This document shows, one piece after another, positions 52,420 to 61,163 of a stretch of 64,000 bases of DNA. Source of the DNA: Pelagicoccus mobilis (GTDB taxonomy: Bacteria > Verrucomicrobiota > Verrucomicrobiia > Opitutales > Opitutaceae); assembly GCF_016595505.1 (NCBI RefSeq), contig NZ_JAENIL010000003.1:181089-245088 (forward strand), in the 5' to 3' direction. The notes beneath the pieces were generated by a model. The model ran no database searches and was not told where the DNA came from. It saw nothing but the letters and a program-made list of their open reading frames with translations. How positions within the stretch are numbered: position 1 is the stretch's first letter; each line of letters opens with the position of its first letter. A program made the position numbers and the translations under genes.

Positions 52420-54267
52420 GGGAGAGGGGGCGATGCTCGGGTGATCGAGTTCGGTTTTGATGGTTTGGCGTTCTTGCTCGATGGCGTCGAGAGCTTGCTC
52501 GAGCTCGTTGATCTTGGCGGCGATTCCTGAGCCAAGCTTGCGGAGGCCTTCGGGGGAGTCTGCGTCGACGTCGTCCGAATCGCCGAGGTTTAGGATCTTT
52601 GAGAGGAATCCGGGTTTGGCGTTTGGTATGGTTTTGGTGCCGGAGGCTCTTTCTTGGATCCTGATTTGGGTGTGGATTTCCTTTTGTTTGCTTCCGTTGC
52701 TTCGCAGCTCGGTTTGGATGTGCTCGGATTTGGAATCTAGTTCTGCGAGAGAGGTTTTCAGTTCTTCGAGTCGTTTTTCCCAGATTTGCTCTGCCTTCTT
52801 TTTGACGACGTTCACGCCGGGGTGCTCGAGGCGGGTCGCGGCTTTTTGCAGATCTGGAAGGAGTCGTTCGGAGATGCGGTAGCGTTCTTGCTTCCGGTTG
52901 AAGTGAGGGGAGTTCTCTTGGGTGATGAAGGGGGAGATTTTTGTGGCCTGTTCGCCAAACAGTTTTTGGCAGAATGTTTGGTCGATCCAATAAAGTCCCG
53001 ACAATAGCAGGAGTTTGGAGCGTTCAGTCCGATTGGGAACGAGGTGGGTGACCCGAGCCATTGGTCCCCAGCTTTGGGAGAAGTCTTGGAGCTCGTTTCG
53101 GTTTTTGAAGCGTCTCAACGCTTCGGCGCGAAGCGAGTCGCTTAAAGCGAAGGCTTTGCCGCTGGCGCTCAGGGTGGCTCCGGTGTTGGGGAGGTTTTTG
53201 AACCAGTCGAAGATTTCTTCGCTGTCGTTCTTGCCGAAGAGGATGGGTAAGTCGTCTTTGTGTACCGCTTGGGGAATCGCTAGGGCGGCGACCTTTAGCT
53301 GGTCGGGAGCGGGCAGGCTATCGAGGAGTTGGGTGGCTTTGCTGCGATCGAGGCTTTTGAGCTCGTTGATTGCTTGATGCGTTTCGGCGGGGTAGCCGAG
53401 CGTCTTGAATTTTAGGAAATGGGCGACATCTGGTTCGAGCCCGGAATGTAGACCGAAGCTGTAGACGTCGTCATCGCTGTATGGATACAGCTGGAAGTCT
53501 TCTGTTTTGTTCGACCAAACTCCCCAGCTTTCGTTGGGGTAGGCCAAATTCAATGGATCGAGGGACTCTATGAGAAGAATCAGGCTTCGGCGGTAGGCTC
53601 CGTTGGTGGCTGCGGGAAAGACGTAGTCTCGGAGCCAGTCGACGATGGATACGGAGAGGTCTTCGAACTTCTCGATGTAGATGATGGAGAGATCGGTCCC
53701 GAGGGATTGCAGAGGAAGGGCGTCGAGGAATGCTTCGGCGTGGTTGGTGGCTTTGCTTTCGCCGAGTCCGACGTTTACCTCGACATCGTCTCGGACGACT
53801 TCGGTGCGTCCGACTGATGATGCGGCGGCTTGATTGATGTAAGGCTTTTTCTGGCGAGCGACGCTGCTTCGAGTGATGAGTAGTGAGTCGTCGGATACGA
53901 TCGGGTTTACTTTTCCTCGTTGAACGCTCTCGAGTCTTTCGGAGATCTTCTTTTCTTTGCTAGCGGCGGAGGGATAGCGGATTGTTTGGGCACAGGCGCG
54001 GATGAACTCTGGGATGGTGTCGAGCTGGCCTTTTCGTGTGGGGTGCAGCCAGAGGAGCTTGGCTTTGCTCATGACCTCGCTTTCACGGAATTCGGAGATG
54101 AAGCTGCTTTTGCCGACGGCTTTGCTTCCCCAGATGTTGAATACTCGGTTGCTGTTCGTTTGGGTTCCTTGGACGGGGAGGACTTGCTTCAGCGCCTCCA
54201 TCTCGAACTTGCGCGGGATGAAGTGCTCTTTGCTTTTTTCTGAGGTCGTCTGTGAGTCGGCTGACAT
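52411..54267 (-). CDS. Unknown P-loop ATPase with C-terminal coiled coil
   Basis: The 618-residue soluble protein starts with a segment like those of AAA_16/STAND ATPases (FIPRKFEMEALKQVL). A Walker A motif follows (FNIWGSKAVGKSSFISEF, about residue 45) and a candidate Walker B (LSIIYIEKFEDL, about 195). The middle is helical and may contain winged-helix elements (about 270-440). The last 130 residues are a coiled coil with heptads (WEKRLEELKTSLAELDSKSEHIQTEL). I cannot assign a family or a role. It is alone between an ATP-grasp gene and dcd, 90 bases after the former. Confidence 0.6.
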   Translation of the reverse strand: MSADSQTTSEKSKEHFIPRKFEMEALKQVLPVQGTQTNSNRVFNIWGSKAVGKSSFISEFRESEVMSKAKLLWLHPTRKGQLDTIPEFIRACAQTIRYPSAASKEKKISERLESVQRGKVNPIVSDDSLLITRSSVARQKKPYINQAAASSVGRTEVVRDDVEVNVGLGESKATNHAEAFLDALPLQSLGTDLSIIYIEKFEDLSVSIVDWLRDYVFPAATNGAYRRSLILLIESLDPLNLAYPNESWGVWSNKTEDFQLYPYSDDDVYSFGLHSGLEPDVAHFLKFKTLGYPAETHQAINELKSLDRSKATQLLDSLPAPDQLKVAALAIPQAVHKDDLPILFGKNDSEEIFDWFKNLPNTGATLSASGKAFALSDSLRAEALRRFKNRNELQDFSQSWGPMARVTHLVPNRTERSKLLLLSGLYWIDQTFCQKLFGEQATKISPFITQENSPHFNRKQERYRISERLLPDLQKAATRLEHPGVNVVKKKAEQIWEKRLEELKTSLAELDSKSEHIQTELRSNGSKQKEIHTQIRIQERASGTKTIPNAKPGFLSKILNLGDSDDVDADSPEGLRKLGSGIAAKINELEQALDAIEQERQTIKTELDHPSIAPSPQS

Positions 54268-54357
54268 GGGATCAATTGGAAATTGGCTGGACTAGCGTAG
54301 GCGTGGTGACCTCTGAGCACAAACGGCAAAATTGCAAAAAACTGTGAAAGAAAGGAT

Positions 54358-55323
54358 CTAGAGGCTGAAAAGCGCTTCTCGGTAACGCATCATGAGAAGG
54401 TTTTCGGTCCAAGCCTGGAAGCTTTGGGGGGCTTTGTGGTCGAGGTGTTCTTGGCAGAGCCACTCTATGTAGTGGCCTTTGGCGGCGTCGCAGAGGGGGT
54501 AGCCACCGCCGATTCTCGGGTTGATTTCGATTACGCTTACTGTGTTGGCGTTTTGATCGTAGAAGGCTTGTATGTTGATGATCCCGCTTGCGTCGGGGAG
54601 CGCTTGGGCGATCGATTTGCAGATTTCGATCAGTTTCGGGATGCGGCGTGTGCGTGCCTGGACGACTTCGCCGGATTCGACTGCGATACGTTCATGGGGG
54701 ATGATGCAGAGTGGCTTTCCGTTTTTGTCGAGGTAGAGGTTAACGGTGAATTCGATCCCGCTCGCTTTGCTTTGGAGTATCCAGTCGCTTGGGACGTTCG
54801 CTAATTCGTCCGCGTTTTGGATTTCGCTAATTCCGGCGGAGGAGGCTCCGGCTTGTGGCTTGGCTATGAGCGGATAGCGAATCTCTGGAGGGAGTGTGGT
54901 TTTGGTGAATGTTGTCGGGGATGGGATTTGGTTCTTTTGGAAAAACTCGTGCGTATCTAGCTTGTGGATGCAGGTTTTGAGAGTGTTTTCGCCTGAAAGG
55001 CTTACGGCGGTGCCTTGGCTTTCGAGTTCAGGTTTTAGATCCTGGAGGGCTAGGAGTTCGGTATGGCGAGTGGGGATGACGAGGCCGATGCTGGCTTTTT
55101 GGCAGAGCTCTTTGAGGGCGGAGCTCCAGTCATGGGCTGTGTGGGTGGGGAGGAGTGTGAACTCGTCGGCGATTTCTCGGGTGGGGACTTGAGCTCGTGT
55201 ATCCGAAATATGGAGTGTCGCTCCTCTGCTTTGGGTCGCCTTTTTTGCGATTCGAGCGATCGCGACCTTGCTGCCTCCTGAGAGGAGAAGCAGGTTTTTG
55301 AAAGTTCGCGGGGCGTTGCTCAT
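54358..55323 (-). CDS. ATP-grasp enzyme, CarB/PylC-like
   Basis: The 321-residue protein has an N-terminal Rossmann-like part (NLLLLSGGSKVAIARIAKKA). The ATP-grasp core has PLIAKPQAGASSAGISEI near residue 150 for nucleotide binding and VIEINPRIGGGYPLCDAAKG near 273 with metal-binding Glu and Asn. Such proteins ligate a carboxylate to an amine. The substrate is unknown. It lies just downstream of a flagellin gene and its terminator, so its link to flagella or to the glycan region is uncertain. Confidence 0.8.
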   Translation of the reverse strand: MSNAPRTFKNLLLLSGGSKVAIARIAKKATQSRGATLHISDTRAQVPTREIADEFTLLPTHTAHDWSSALKELCQKASIGLVIPTRHTELLALQDLKPELESQGTAVSLSGENTLKTCIHKLDTHEFFQKNQIPSPTTFTKTTLPPEIRYPLIAKPQAGASSAGISEIQNADELANVPSDWILQSKASGIEFTVNLYLDKNGKPLCIIPHERIAVESGEVVQARTRRIPKLIEICKSIAQALPDASGIINIQAFYDQNANTVSVIEINPRIGGGYPLCDAAKGHYIEWLCQEHLDHKAPQSFQAWTENLLMMRYREALFSL

Positions 55324-55388
55324 TGGGGGAATTGATGGCGATTTGCGAGGCAGGGAGCAACCTCATTTGTGTTCTGGTGGGGGAACAC

Positions 55389-55419
55389 AAAAAAGCGACT
55401 CCCGTTGGGGAGTCGCTTT
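55389..55419 (-). terminator. Intrinsic terminator of flagellin 1
   Basis: On the minus strand AAAGCGACTCCC pairs with GGGAGTCGCTTT around a short loop and continues into T6. It starts 21 bases after the stop. Confidence 0.9.
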
Positions 55420-55440
55420 GAGAACTTTGAATCGGAATTA

Positions 55441-56268
55441 TTAACCGATGAGTCGTAGTGCAGTCTGGCTGGATGCGTTTGCCTGTGAGAGCATTGAAGA
55501 ACCAGCTTGAACCAAGATGTTCGCACGTGCCAACTGAGTTGACTCGGAAGCTACGTCCACATCGATGATGCGGCTGTTTGCAGCTTCGAGGTTTTGCTTG
55601 TTTGTCGCGAGCATGTCGGACGCGAAGCTGAGTCGGCTTGATTGTGCACCGTTGGTTGCACGGAGGGTAGCCACGTTCTCGATGGAAGTCTTGATCTTAT
55701 CGAGAGTAGTGCCGGATGCACCGAGTGATGTGGAGCCATCGCTCGTTGCGATCAGGTCAGTGTGGATTCCATCTGAATCACTTGCGAAGCTAGTTGAGTC
55801 GATGGAGACAGTCTGGCTGCCGTCTTCAGAGGTCTTAACAGTCATACCGGAGCCGTTCATCAAAGAAACGCCGTTGAAGGACTCTGCTGCTACCGCGCCG
55901 AGCTGAGCCTTGAGGGCTTCGAACTCAGTGTTGTAGTTAGCCTTGTCGGTATCGTTCTTGGTTACGTCTTCGCTCAAAGTCTTGAGTTCAGACATACGGT
56001 CGAGAATCTTACCGGCTGTTGCGAGAGCGCCATCCTGAGTTTGGAGGAATGACTGGGCGTTTGCGATGTTGCTGCTTGTGGCTTCAGTACGCTTGATAGC
56101 CGCTGACATCTTCATGGAAACCGCGAGTCCACCAGCGTCGTCTGCTGGGTTGACGATCTTCGAACCGCTAGAGAGTCGTGCCAAGCTGTTTTGCAGCATA
56201 GCGTTACTCTTGTTGAGGTTGTTCATCGCGCTGATCGCGGAAGTGTTTGTATTGATTACAACTGACAT
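55441..56268 (-). CDS. Flagellin (first copy)
   Basis: The 275-residue protein is the filament subunit. The conserved N-terminal D0/D1 helices start at VINTNTSAISAMNNLNKS and include LARLSSGSKIVNPADDAGGLA and AQSFLQTQDGAL. The C-terminal helices contain NLEAANSRIIDVDVASEST and end in LRLIG. The central part is short and rich in Ser, Thr and Asp (about residues 140-190), so no D2/D3 domain is present. Its paralogue is encoded 867 bases upstream on the same strand. A ribosome site AAGGA lies about 10 bases before the start. The Maf-like gene nearby suggests Ser/Thr glycosylation of the central region. Confidence 0.96.
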   Translation of the reverse strand: MSVVINTNTSAISAMNNLNKSNAMLQNSLARLSSGSKIVNPADDAGGLAVSMKMSAAIKRTEATSSNIANAQSFLQTQDGALATAGKILDRMSELKTLSEDVTKNDTDKANYNTEFEALKAQLGAVAAESFNGVSLMNGSGMTVKTSEDGSQTVSIDSTSFASDSDGIHTDLIATSDGSTSLGASGTTLDKIKTSIENVATLRATNGAQSSRLSFASDMLATNKQNLEAANSRIIDVDVASESTQLARANILVQAGSSMLSQANASSQTALRLIG

Positions 56269-56290
56269 GTTTTTATCATCCTTGATTTGT

Positions 56291-56360
56291 GCGGAGGCTT
56301 CCTTGCTTCCGCGTGCCCGAAGAGTAGTGTCGGGCCTTCACTTTTCTGCCGATAGCCGGC
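56291..56360 (-). promoter_or_regulatory. Three short hairpins in the 5' leader of flagellin 1
   Basis: GCGGA (56291-56295)/TCCGC (56308-56312), GCCCGA (56315-56320)/TCGGGC (56330-56335) and GCCG (56348-56351)/CGGC (56357-56360) follow each other within 70 bases. They fall between the start codon and any likely promoter. They could affect mRNA stability or translation. The second flagellin does not share this series. Confidence 0.4.
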
Positions 56361-57135
56361 GGAAATTTGTTTAGCATCTACTCGAGATAGAGTGCTGTTT
56401 CGAAAAGGTGTTGGTCATTTTTCATGATTGGGAGCGACGAGAGAGCTCGCGCTTTTGGTGGTTGGTTGGTGTTGGTTAAATTCGTGAGGGTGCCAGGCGT
56501 ATCGATCCGCTGACGACCGTTGTGTTGGGTGGCCTTGCTCGCTCTTCTCCCAGACGGGGAAGGGGGCCGATGCGGTTGAGGTTTGCTGCCAATGGAGTTC
56601 GAGCGAATGTGAGTTCGTATGCCTTGGACGCTTTTCGCAGTGCTTGGGTGCAAGGTGGATGGCGGGGCTGCTGCGCAATTCTCTATGCGTGGCCTCTGTG
56701 TGCCTGGAGTTTTTGTTGAGGCATGCGTCGCCTCTTCCGGCACAACTCGCGTTATCGTCCTTGATGCTGCTAGTCATTTGATTGGAACCCTGGATGGGTT
56801 GTCTCGGTTTTGTTACACGTCCTTGTGTGCTGTAGGTATCGTTGGCGTTTGAGGTCCGTTTAGCGTTTTGAGCATTTCTACTCACTTGGCTTGTAGGTAT
56901 TCTTTTCCGCCGTTACACGATGGTGCACTTGTCATTGTTTGTTCGATACAGCTTTTCTGCTGTCGAGACATGGCTCGAGTGCTCGAGGTCGTTGGAGTCG
57001 CGATCTTTGTTTGCGGCGGCGATTGTGTCGCCGGTAGCAAGGTTCGCTTTTCCGGTGCTCCTTTTAGGTTTTTTAGTTTTTACTACGGTTTAGGCGCCCC
57101 GCCCGTCGGCGGGGAACCTATGTCGTATGTAGTAA
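56361..57135. other. Long stretch without a convincing gene between the two flagellins
   Basis: Several frames of up to 156 codons are open here, but none has a family motif, a good ribosome site or gene-like composition. A hairpin follows flagellin 2 at its right end. A weak sigma-28-like pattern occurs on the minus strand at 56836-56862 (TAAA, 15 bases, CGATA), but it lies 568 bases from the flagellin 1 start. Nothing else was recognised. Confidence 0.5.
57097..57114. other. GC-rich hairpin downstream of flagellin 2
   Basis: CCCCGCC (57097-57103) pairs with GGCGGGG (57108-57114) around CGTC, 21 bases after the flagellin 2 stop. On the minus strand it is not followed by T residues, so it may stabilise the mRNA end and not terminate in the classic way. 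Confidence 0.45.
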
Positions 57136-57951
57136 CTAACCTAAAAGTTGTAGCGCGACCTGGGTGGAGGAGTTAGCTTGGGCGAGCATTGATGATCCGG
57201 CTTGTACCAGAACATTGTACTTCGCTAGCTGGGTTGACTCCTCGGCGACGTCGACGTCGATGATGCGGCTGTTCGCGGCTTCGAGATTCGCCTTATTTAC
57301 CGTCAACATGTCGGAGGCGAATGAGAGGCGATTGGATGCCGCTCCGTTCTTCGCTCTGAGGGTCGCAACGCCTTCGATGGCGTCTTTGATGGTGTCGAGA
57401 TCGACACTGGAGTGACCGAGGCTGTTGCCGCCGTCCAAGAGGTTGGCAGTGACTGTGGCTTCGAGATCTGGTTGATCGACCTCTACTGATCCGTCGCCTG
57501 ATTCTGTAGTGGCTACTGACAATGTGTCGGCGCCGCTCTTGAAGAGGCTTACTCCATTGAAGGTCTCGTCTGCGAGTGCGGAGAGCTGCTTTTGGAGTTG
57601 TTCGAACTCAGTGTTGTAGTTGCCCTTGTCGGTCTCGTTTTTGGTAACATCCTCTGAGAGAACCTTGAGTTCTGACATACGGTCGAGAACCTTGGTTACT
57701 GTGGCAAGCGCTCCATCTTGTGTTTGGAGGAACGACTGTGCGTTTTGGATGTTTGTATTGACTGCTGCCGTACGCTTGATGGTAGCGGAGAGCTTCATGG
57801 ATACAGCGAGTCCACCTGCGTCGTCCGATGGCTGTGTGATCTTAGAACCACTGGACAAACGGTTGAGGCTACGCTGAAGCATCGCATTGCTGGATGCTAG
57901 ATTGTTAGACGCAGATATAGCACTGCTATTGGTGTTTATTACTACTGACAT
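57136..57951 (-). CDS. Flagellin (second copy)
   Basis: The 271-residue filament subunit is closely related to the first copy over both ends: VINTNSSAISASNNLASSNAMLQ at the start, LNRLSSGSKITQPSDDAGGLA, AQSFLQTQDGAL, and at the end NLEAANSRIIDVDVAEEST with LQLLG. The central region (about 140-185) is short and differs most from copy one. It has its own sigma-28 promoter and an AAGGAAG ribosome site about 6 bases before the ATG. Two filament types, or one mixed filament, are possible. Confidence 0.96.
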   Translation of the reverse strand: MSVVINTNSSAISASNNLASSNAMLQRSLNRLSSGSKITQPSDDAGGLAVSMKLSATIKRTAAVNTNIQNAQSFLQTQDGALATVTKVLDRMSELKVLSEDVTKNETDKGNYNTEFEQLQKQLSALADETFNGVSLFKSGADTLSVATTESGDGSVEVDQPDLEATVTANLLDGGNSLGHSSVDLDTIKDAIEGVATLRAKNGAASNRLSFASDMLTVNKANLEAANSRIIDVDVAEESTQLAKYNVLVQAGSSMLAQANSSTQVALQLLG

Positions 57952-58046
57952 TTTAACTTCCTTGTTTAGGTTACGACTTGCGACATCCTTGTCGCATTGC
58001 GGGGTTAAGGTGTCCGCTGCACCTGTAACTTGCGTTACGCCTAATA

Positions 58047-58073
58047 GTATCGGGAGCTCATGCGTGGGCTTTA
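58047..58073 (-). promoter_or_regulatory. Sigma-28 (FliA) promoter of flagellin 2
   Basis: On the minus strand TAAAGCCC is followed after exactly 11 bases by CCCGATAC, against the consensus TAAAGTTT-N11-GCCGATAA. It lies 96 bases before the flagellin start. Confidence 0.75.
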
Positions 58074-58253
58074 GGAAAAACTCTATGTTTTCTGAAAAAA
58101 GCGCTCAGCGGGTTGCGGAAAGCGCTCATCGCCGCTCTGGCTTGATGCGCTTAGGCTTCACTATATAGAGGTGCGGAGTAGAGCTTGGGTCGCTTCGCTA
58201 TTGCGCTCGCTAGGTTCTGGAGCTTAGGACTTTGTTTTTGCAGATCCTATTTT

Positions 58254-58745
58254 ATGAGCGAGGCAGTCACTATTCATCAGATCTACATTTCGAGCGGGCA
58301 CGACTTTAAGGGCCGTTTTGAGAAGGGGCGCTTGAACAACGGTGTTGTTCGGGTGGATACAGTCGAGTGCGTGGCGGGACGTGGCCTGGTGGGGGATCGT
58401 TACTTTGACTTCAAGGAAGATTTCAAGGGGCAGGTTAGCTTGATCTCTATGGAGGCGATCGGGGCGATGGAGAAGGATCTGGATCTGTCTGTTGAAGATG
58501 TGAGCTCGTTTCGCCGCAATGTGTTGGTGAGCGGGGTCGACTTGAATGCTCTGGTGGGAGTGGATTTCAAGATTGGCGGTGTGGTGTTGAGGGGAGTGGA
58601 GCAGTGCAAGCCGTGTTTCTGGATGGATGAAGCGATCGGGGAAGGGGCCTGCGCGGCGCTTGAAGGGCGTGGCGGTTTGAGGTGTCGGATCTTGGAGAGC
58701 GGTGTGCTCGAGGTGGGCGAAACGGAAATTGTAGCGTTAGGCTAA
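58254..58745 (+). CDS. MOSC-domain protein
   Basis: ATG 58254 gives 164 residues; a longer frame from 58185 adds an unlikely leader. The MOSC signatures are GRGLVGDRYFDF near residue 43, then QVSLISMEAIGAM, SFRRNVLVSGVDLNALVG near 83 and the cysteine-bearing EQCKPCFWMDEAI near 120. MOSC domains bind molybdenum cofactor or move sulfur. The protein is a single compact domain without NADH or Fe-S parts. It heads a rightward group that continues with an unknown gene, the Maf-like gene and mobA. Confidence 0.88.
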   Translation: MSEAVTIHQIYISSGHDFKGRFEKGRLNNGVVRVDTVECVAGRGLVGDRYFDFKEDFKGQVSLISMEAIGAMEKDLDLSVEDVSSFRRNVLVSGVDLNALVGVDFKIGGVVLRGVEQCKPCFWMDEAIGEGACAALEGRGGLRCRILESGVLEVGETEIVALG

Positions 58746-58752
58746 GGAAACG

Positions 58753-59361
58753 ATGAGACGAGTTGTACTGAACGGGGAGGATGTGGAGTTCGAGGGGGAG
58801 GCTCCGGGTTCCTGCAAGGAGGCTTGTACGTTGGTGGAGGGCTATCTGTCCGGCCAAGGGCTTTCGCTTGAATCGGTCGCGGTAGACGGTGTGGCAATGT
58901 CCTTGGAGGAGGCCATGGAGATTGCTGACTATTCGGTTTTGGAGTTCAAGTCGATGAGCGCTCTAGCCCAGCTGCTGAACATGTGCGGCGCTTGGAGGGA
59001 TGAAACGAGCAAGCTTTTGGAGGAAATGAGGGGGCTTGGGGCGATGGTTTTGCGAAGCGGCTGGAGCGACAGCCAGGTGGCGGTCGTCGAATTTTTGGAG
59101 AAGATGCGGCCGGTGATTGAAGGAATCGGTGTACTGCAGAATTTTGGAAACGAGTCTGGGGCGCCATGGGCCGCTCGGGTGACGGCGGCTTTTCAGGCTG
59201 GATTGGCGTCGATCGATGGGGTGGCCAATTCGATCGAGTCGAGGGATAGCGTGCGGCTTTCTGATTTTGTGGCGTCTTCTCTCTATGAAAGCTGGCGTGA
59301 GGTGGTGCTCTGTTTGGAGGAGGATGTTATACCTGTTTTGGAAAAGGAGGGAGCTGCATGA
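58753..59361 (+). CDS. Unknown protein coupled to the Maf-like gene
   Basis: The 202-residue soluble, acidic, mostly helical protein has a beta-rich first 75 residues (RRVVLNGEDVEFEGEA ... YSVLEFKSMSA) and a helical rest with amphipathic segments (LLNMCGAWRDETSKLLEEM, ESWREVVLCLEEDVIPVLEKE). I recognise no family. An AAGGA ribosome site lies 5 bases before the start. Its stop overlaps the Maf-like gene start as ATGA, so the two proteins are probably made together. A flagellin chaperone or Maf partner role is possible, by position only. Confidence 0.65.
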   Translation: MRRVVLNGEDVEFEGEAPGSCKEACTLVEGYLSGQGLSLESVAVDGVAMSLEEAMEIADYSVLEFKSMSALAQLLNMCGAWRDETSKLLEEMRGLGAMVLRSGWSDSQVAVVEFLEKMRPVIEGIGVLQNFGNESGAPWAARVTAAFQAGLASIDGVANSIESRDSVRLSDFVASSLYESWREVVLCLEEDVIPVLEKEGAA

Positions 59362-61145
59362 TGGGAGGAAGGAAGATGTTTGCGGAATCTCACCCAGCCC
59401 TCGCGAAACGAGTGGAGTCGGCGCAGGCTGCGCAAGGGGATCTCGCGGAGTGGAAGGGGCGGACCGCAGATGCGGAGCGATTGCTGGCTCGCTGGTTGGA
59501 GGGGAAGCGGTTTCCGCATGACTCGGCCATTGCGGTGAGCGGCGTAGGCGATGGTTCGCATGTGAAGGCTTTGCTTCGTGTGTTGCCGCAAGATGCTCTG
59601 GTTTTTTGCGCGGAGCCTGATGTGGGCCGGTTCAAGGCCTTTCTTTCTTCTCCCGCAGCGGAGAGTCTTTTGAGGGATGGACGAGTGAAGTTTGGAGTGG
59701 GGGAATTGGGTGACGAGTTCTTCAATACTCTGGCGTTCGATGGAATCGTGGACTTCACGAACGCGGAGCCGCTTATTTTCGCCCCTATCTTTAATGAGGC
59801 GGAAGAGTATTACGGGCGGTTTTTTCAGGAGTTCGCTCAACAGTTGGAGCTCTGGCGTAAGCTCTTCGGGACGAATCTCACCAAGTCGGGACTGTGGCAG
59901 GGCAATTCGTTCAAGAATTTCAACACTTTGATTCGCACTCCGGATCCGCTCGAATTTGGAGATCATTTCAAGGGTTTGCCCATGATCATGGCGGGTGCCG
60001 GCCCTTCTCTTAATGAGTCGCTGGAATTTTTGCGTTGGGCCCAAGATCGGGCGGTCATTGTCGCGGGCAACTCTTCGATTCGAGCTTTGGTGAATGGTGG
60101 GGTGCGGCCGCATTTCGTTTTGGCGGCGGATCCGTACGAAACGACCGACCGCGGATTTGAAGGCGTGGATCTGGGGGATACGATGCTACTTTGTCCGTTC
60201 ATGGTGTATCCCGATGTCGTGAAACGTTTCGAGGGTCGGATTTCGGCTTGGTCGCACAACAATCGGGTCGCCACCTACTTCCGGAAGGTGATCGGCAAGG
60301 AGCGTTTGGCTCATGTGGCGGAGCAGGGGACGATTTCTGCGTGCGCCTTTGATTTCGCGATCATGTTTGGCTGTTCCAGCTTGTTTTTTGTGGGGCAGGA
60401 CTTGGCGGCGCGGGCGGACGGGCTAATGCACGCCAGCGATTCGTTTTATGCGGACGATGGTCCTGATAAGGCTGTTTTGGGCAGGTGTCGCTGGCTTCCG
60501 GGAAATACGATCGAGAAAGTGCCGGTTGAGGAGAAGCTGTTCGTTTACCTCAAAACCTTCGAGCAGCTCTCGAGGATCTATTCGAAGGAGTTGAAAATAA
60601 AGAACCGTGATCAGCTTAAGGTATTTAACCTCTCCCGATTGGGAGCTCGGATCGAGCACATGCCCTACCTCGAATTTGAGGAAGCGAAGGGGATGATCGA
60701 AACGGCTGGAGTTGGAGGTGTCGCGAAAGGGTGGTCGGACGTGCAAAAGGTGCTCGCCGAGCACCACGTGGGTTGGGGCCGAGTGGGGAAAGTCTTGCGG
60801 GAGTTTAGGGGGTACGTGGAGGAGATTTGCTCCCATGCTTTGCGAACGGCTTTGGCTATGGAACAGGGCGATACTTTGACACTCGAGAGCGCGGAAGCGG
60901 AAAAGGAGAAGTCCGATGCGTTGATCGGCTTCAACGATGAGTTTTTCGAGATCTTGAATGATGGTGAGCTGAAGATGGAGCTGTACGTTCAAAACAGGGC
61001 TGTCACTCGCCAGCGTAGGCGGTCGAGCTCGGATGTGGCTGCTGATCGTCTAGAAGAGTTGAAGGGCTACTTCTGGGCAGTGGCGGAGGGGAGCTACAGC
61101 GTGCTTTCTTCGATCGATTCCGCTCGTGAGACGCAGAAGGTCTAG
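59358..61145 (+). CDS. Maf-like flagellin glycosylation factor (DUF115)
   Basis: The 595-residue soluble protein has an N-terminal part with AIAVSGVGDGSHVKALLRVL and a central DUF115 domain: LPMIMAGAGPSLNESLEFL near residue 212, AVIVAGNSSIRALVNGGVRPHFVLAADP near 233, and CSSLFFVGQDLA near 340. Motility-associated factors of this type transfer nonulosonic acids onto flagellin Ser/Thr. The nearby flagellins and fliD support that. Two starts are credible: ATG 59358 (GGAGG at 59346) and ATG 59376 (GGAGG at 59364). No nonulosonic acid synthesis genes (pse/leg type) are in the window. Confidence 0.85.
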   Translation: MMGGRKMFAESHPALAKRVESAQAAQGDLAEWKGRTADAERLLARWLEGKRFPHDSAIAVSGVGDGSHVKALLRVLPQDALVFCAEPDVGRFKAFLSSPAAESLLRDGRVKFGVGELGDEFFNTLAFDGIVDFTNAEPLIFAPIFNEAEEYYGRFFQEFAQQLELWRKLFGTNLTKSGLWQGNSFKNFNTLIRTPDPLEFGDHFKGLPMIMAGAGPSLNESLEFLRWAQDRAVIVAGNSSIRALVNGGVRPHFVLAADPYETTDRGFEGVDLGDTMLLCPFMVYPDVVKRFEGRISAWSHNNRVATYFRKVIGKERLAHVAEQGTISACAFDFAIMFGCSSLFFVGQDLAARADGLMHASDSFYADDGPDKAVLGRCRWLPGNTIEKVPVEEKLFVYLKTFEQLSRIYSKELKIKNRDQLKVFNLSRLGARIEHMPYLEFEEAKGMIETAGVGGVAKGWSDVQKVLAEHHVGWGRVGKVLREFRGYVEEICSHALRTALAMEQGDTLTLESAEAEKEKSDALIGFNDEFFEILNDGELKMELYVQNRAVTRQRRRSSSDVAADRLEELKGYFWAVAEGSYSVLSSIDSARETQKV

Positions 61146-61163
61146 CTTGCAGGGCAGCCCGAT

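Noticed and set aside
52361..52990. N-terminal extension of dcd across the P-loop gene
   Set aside because: The true Dcd N-terminus MILSDKAIL begins at 52360.
56415..56885. 156-codon frame between the flagellins
   Set aside because: No motif, no ribosome site, unusual Asn/Thr/His-rich composition; treated as non-coding.
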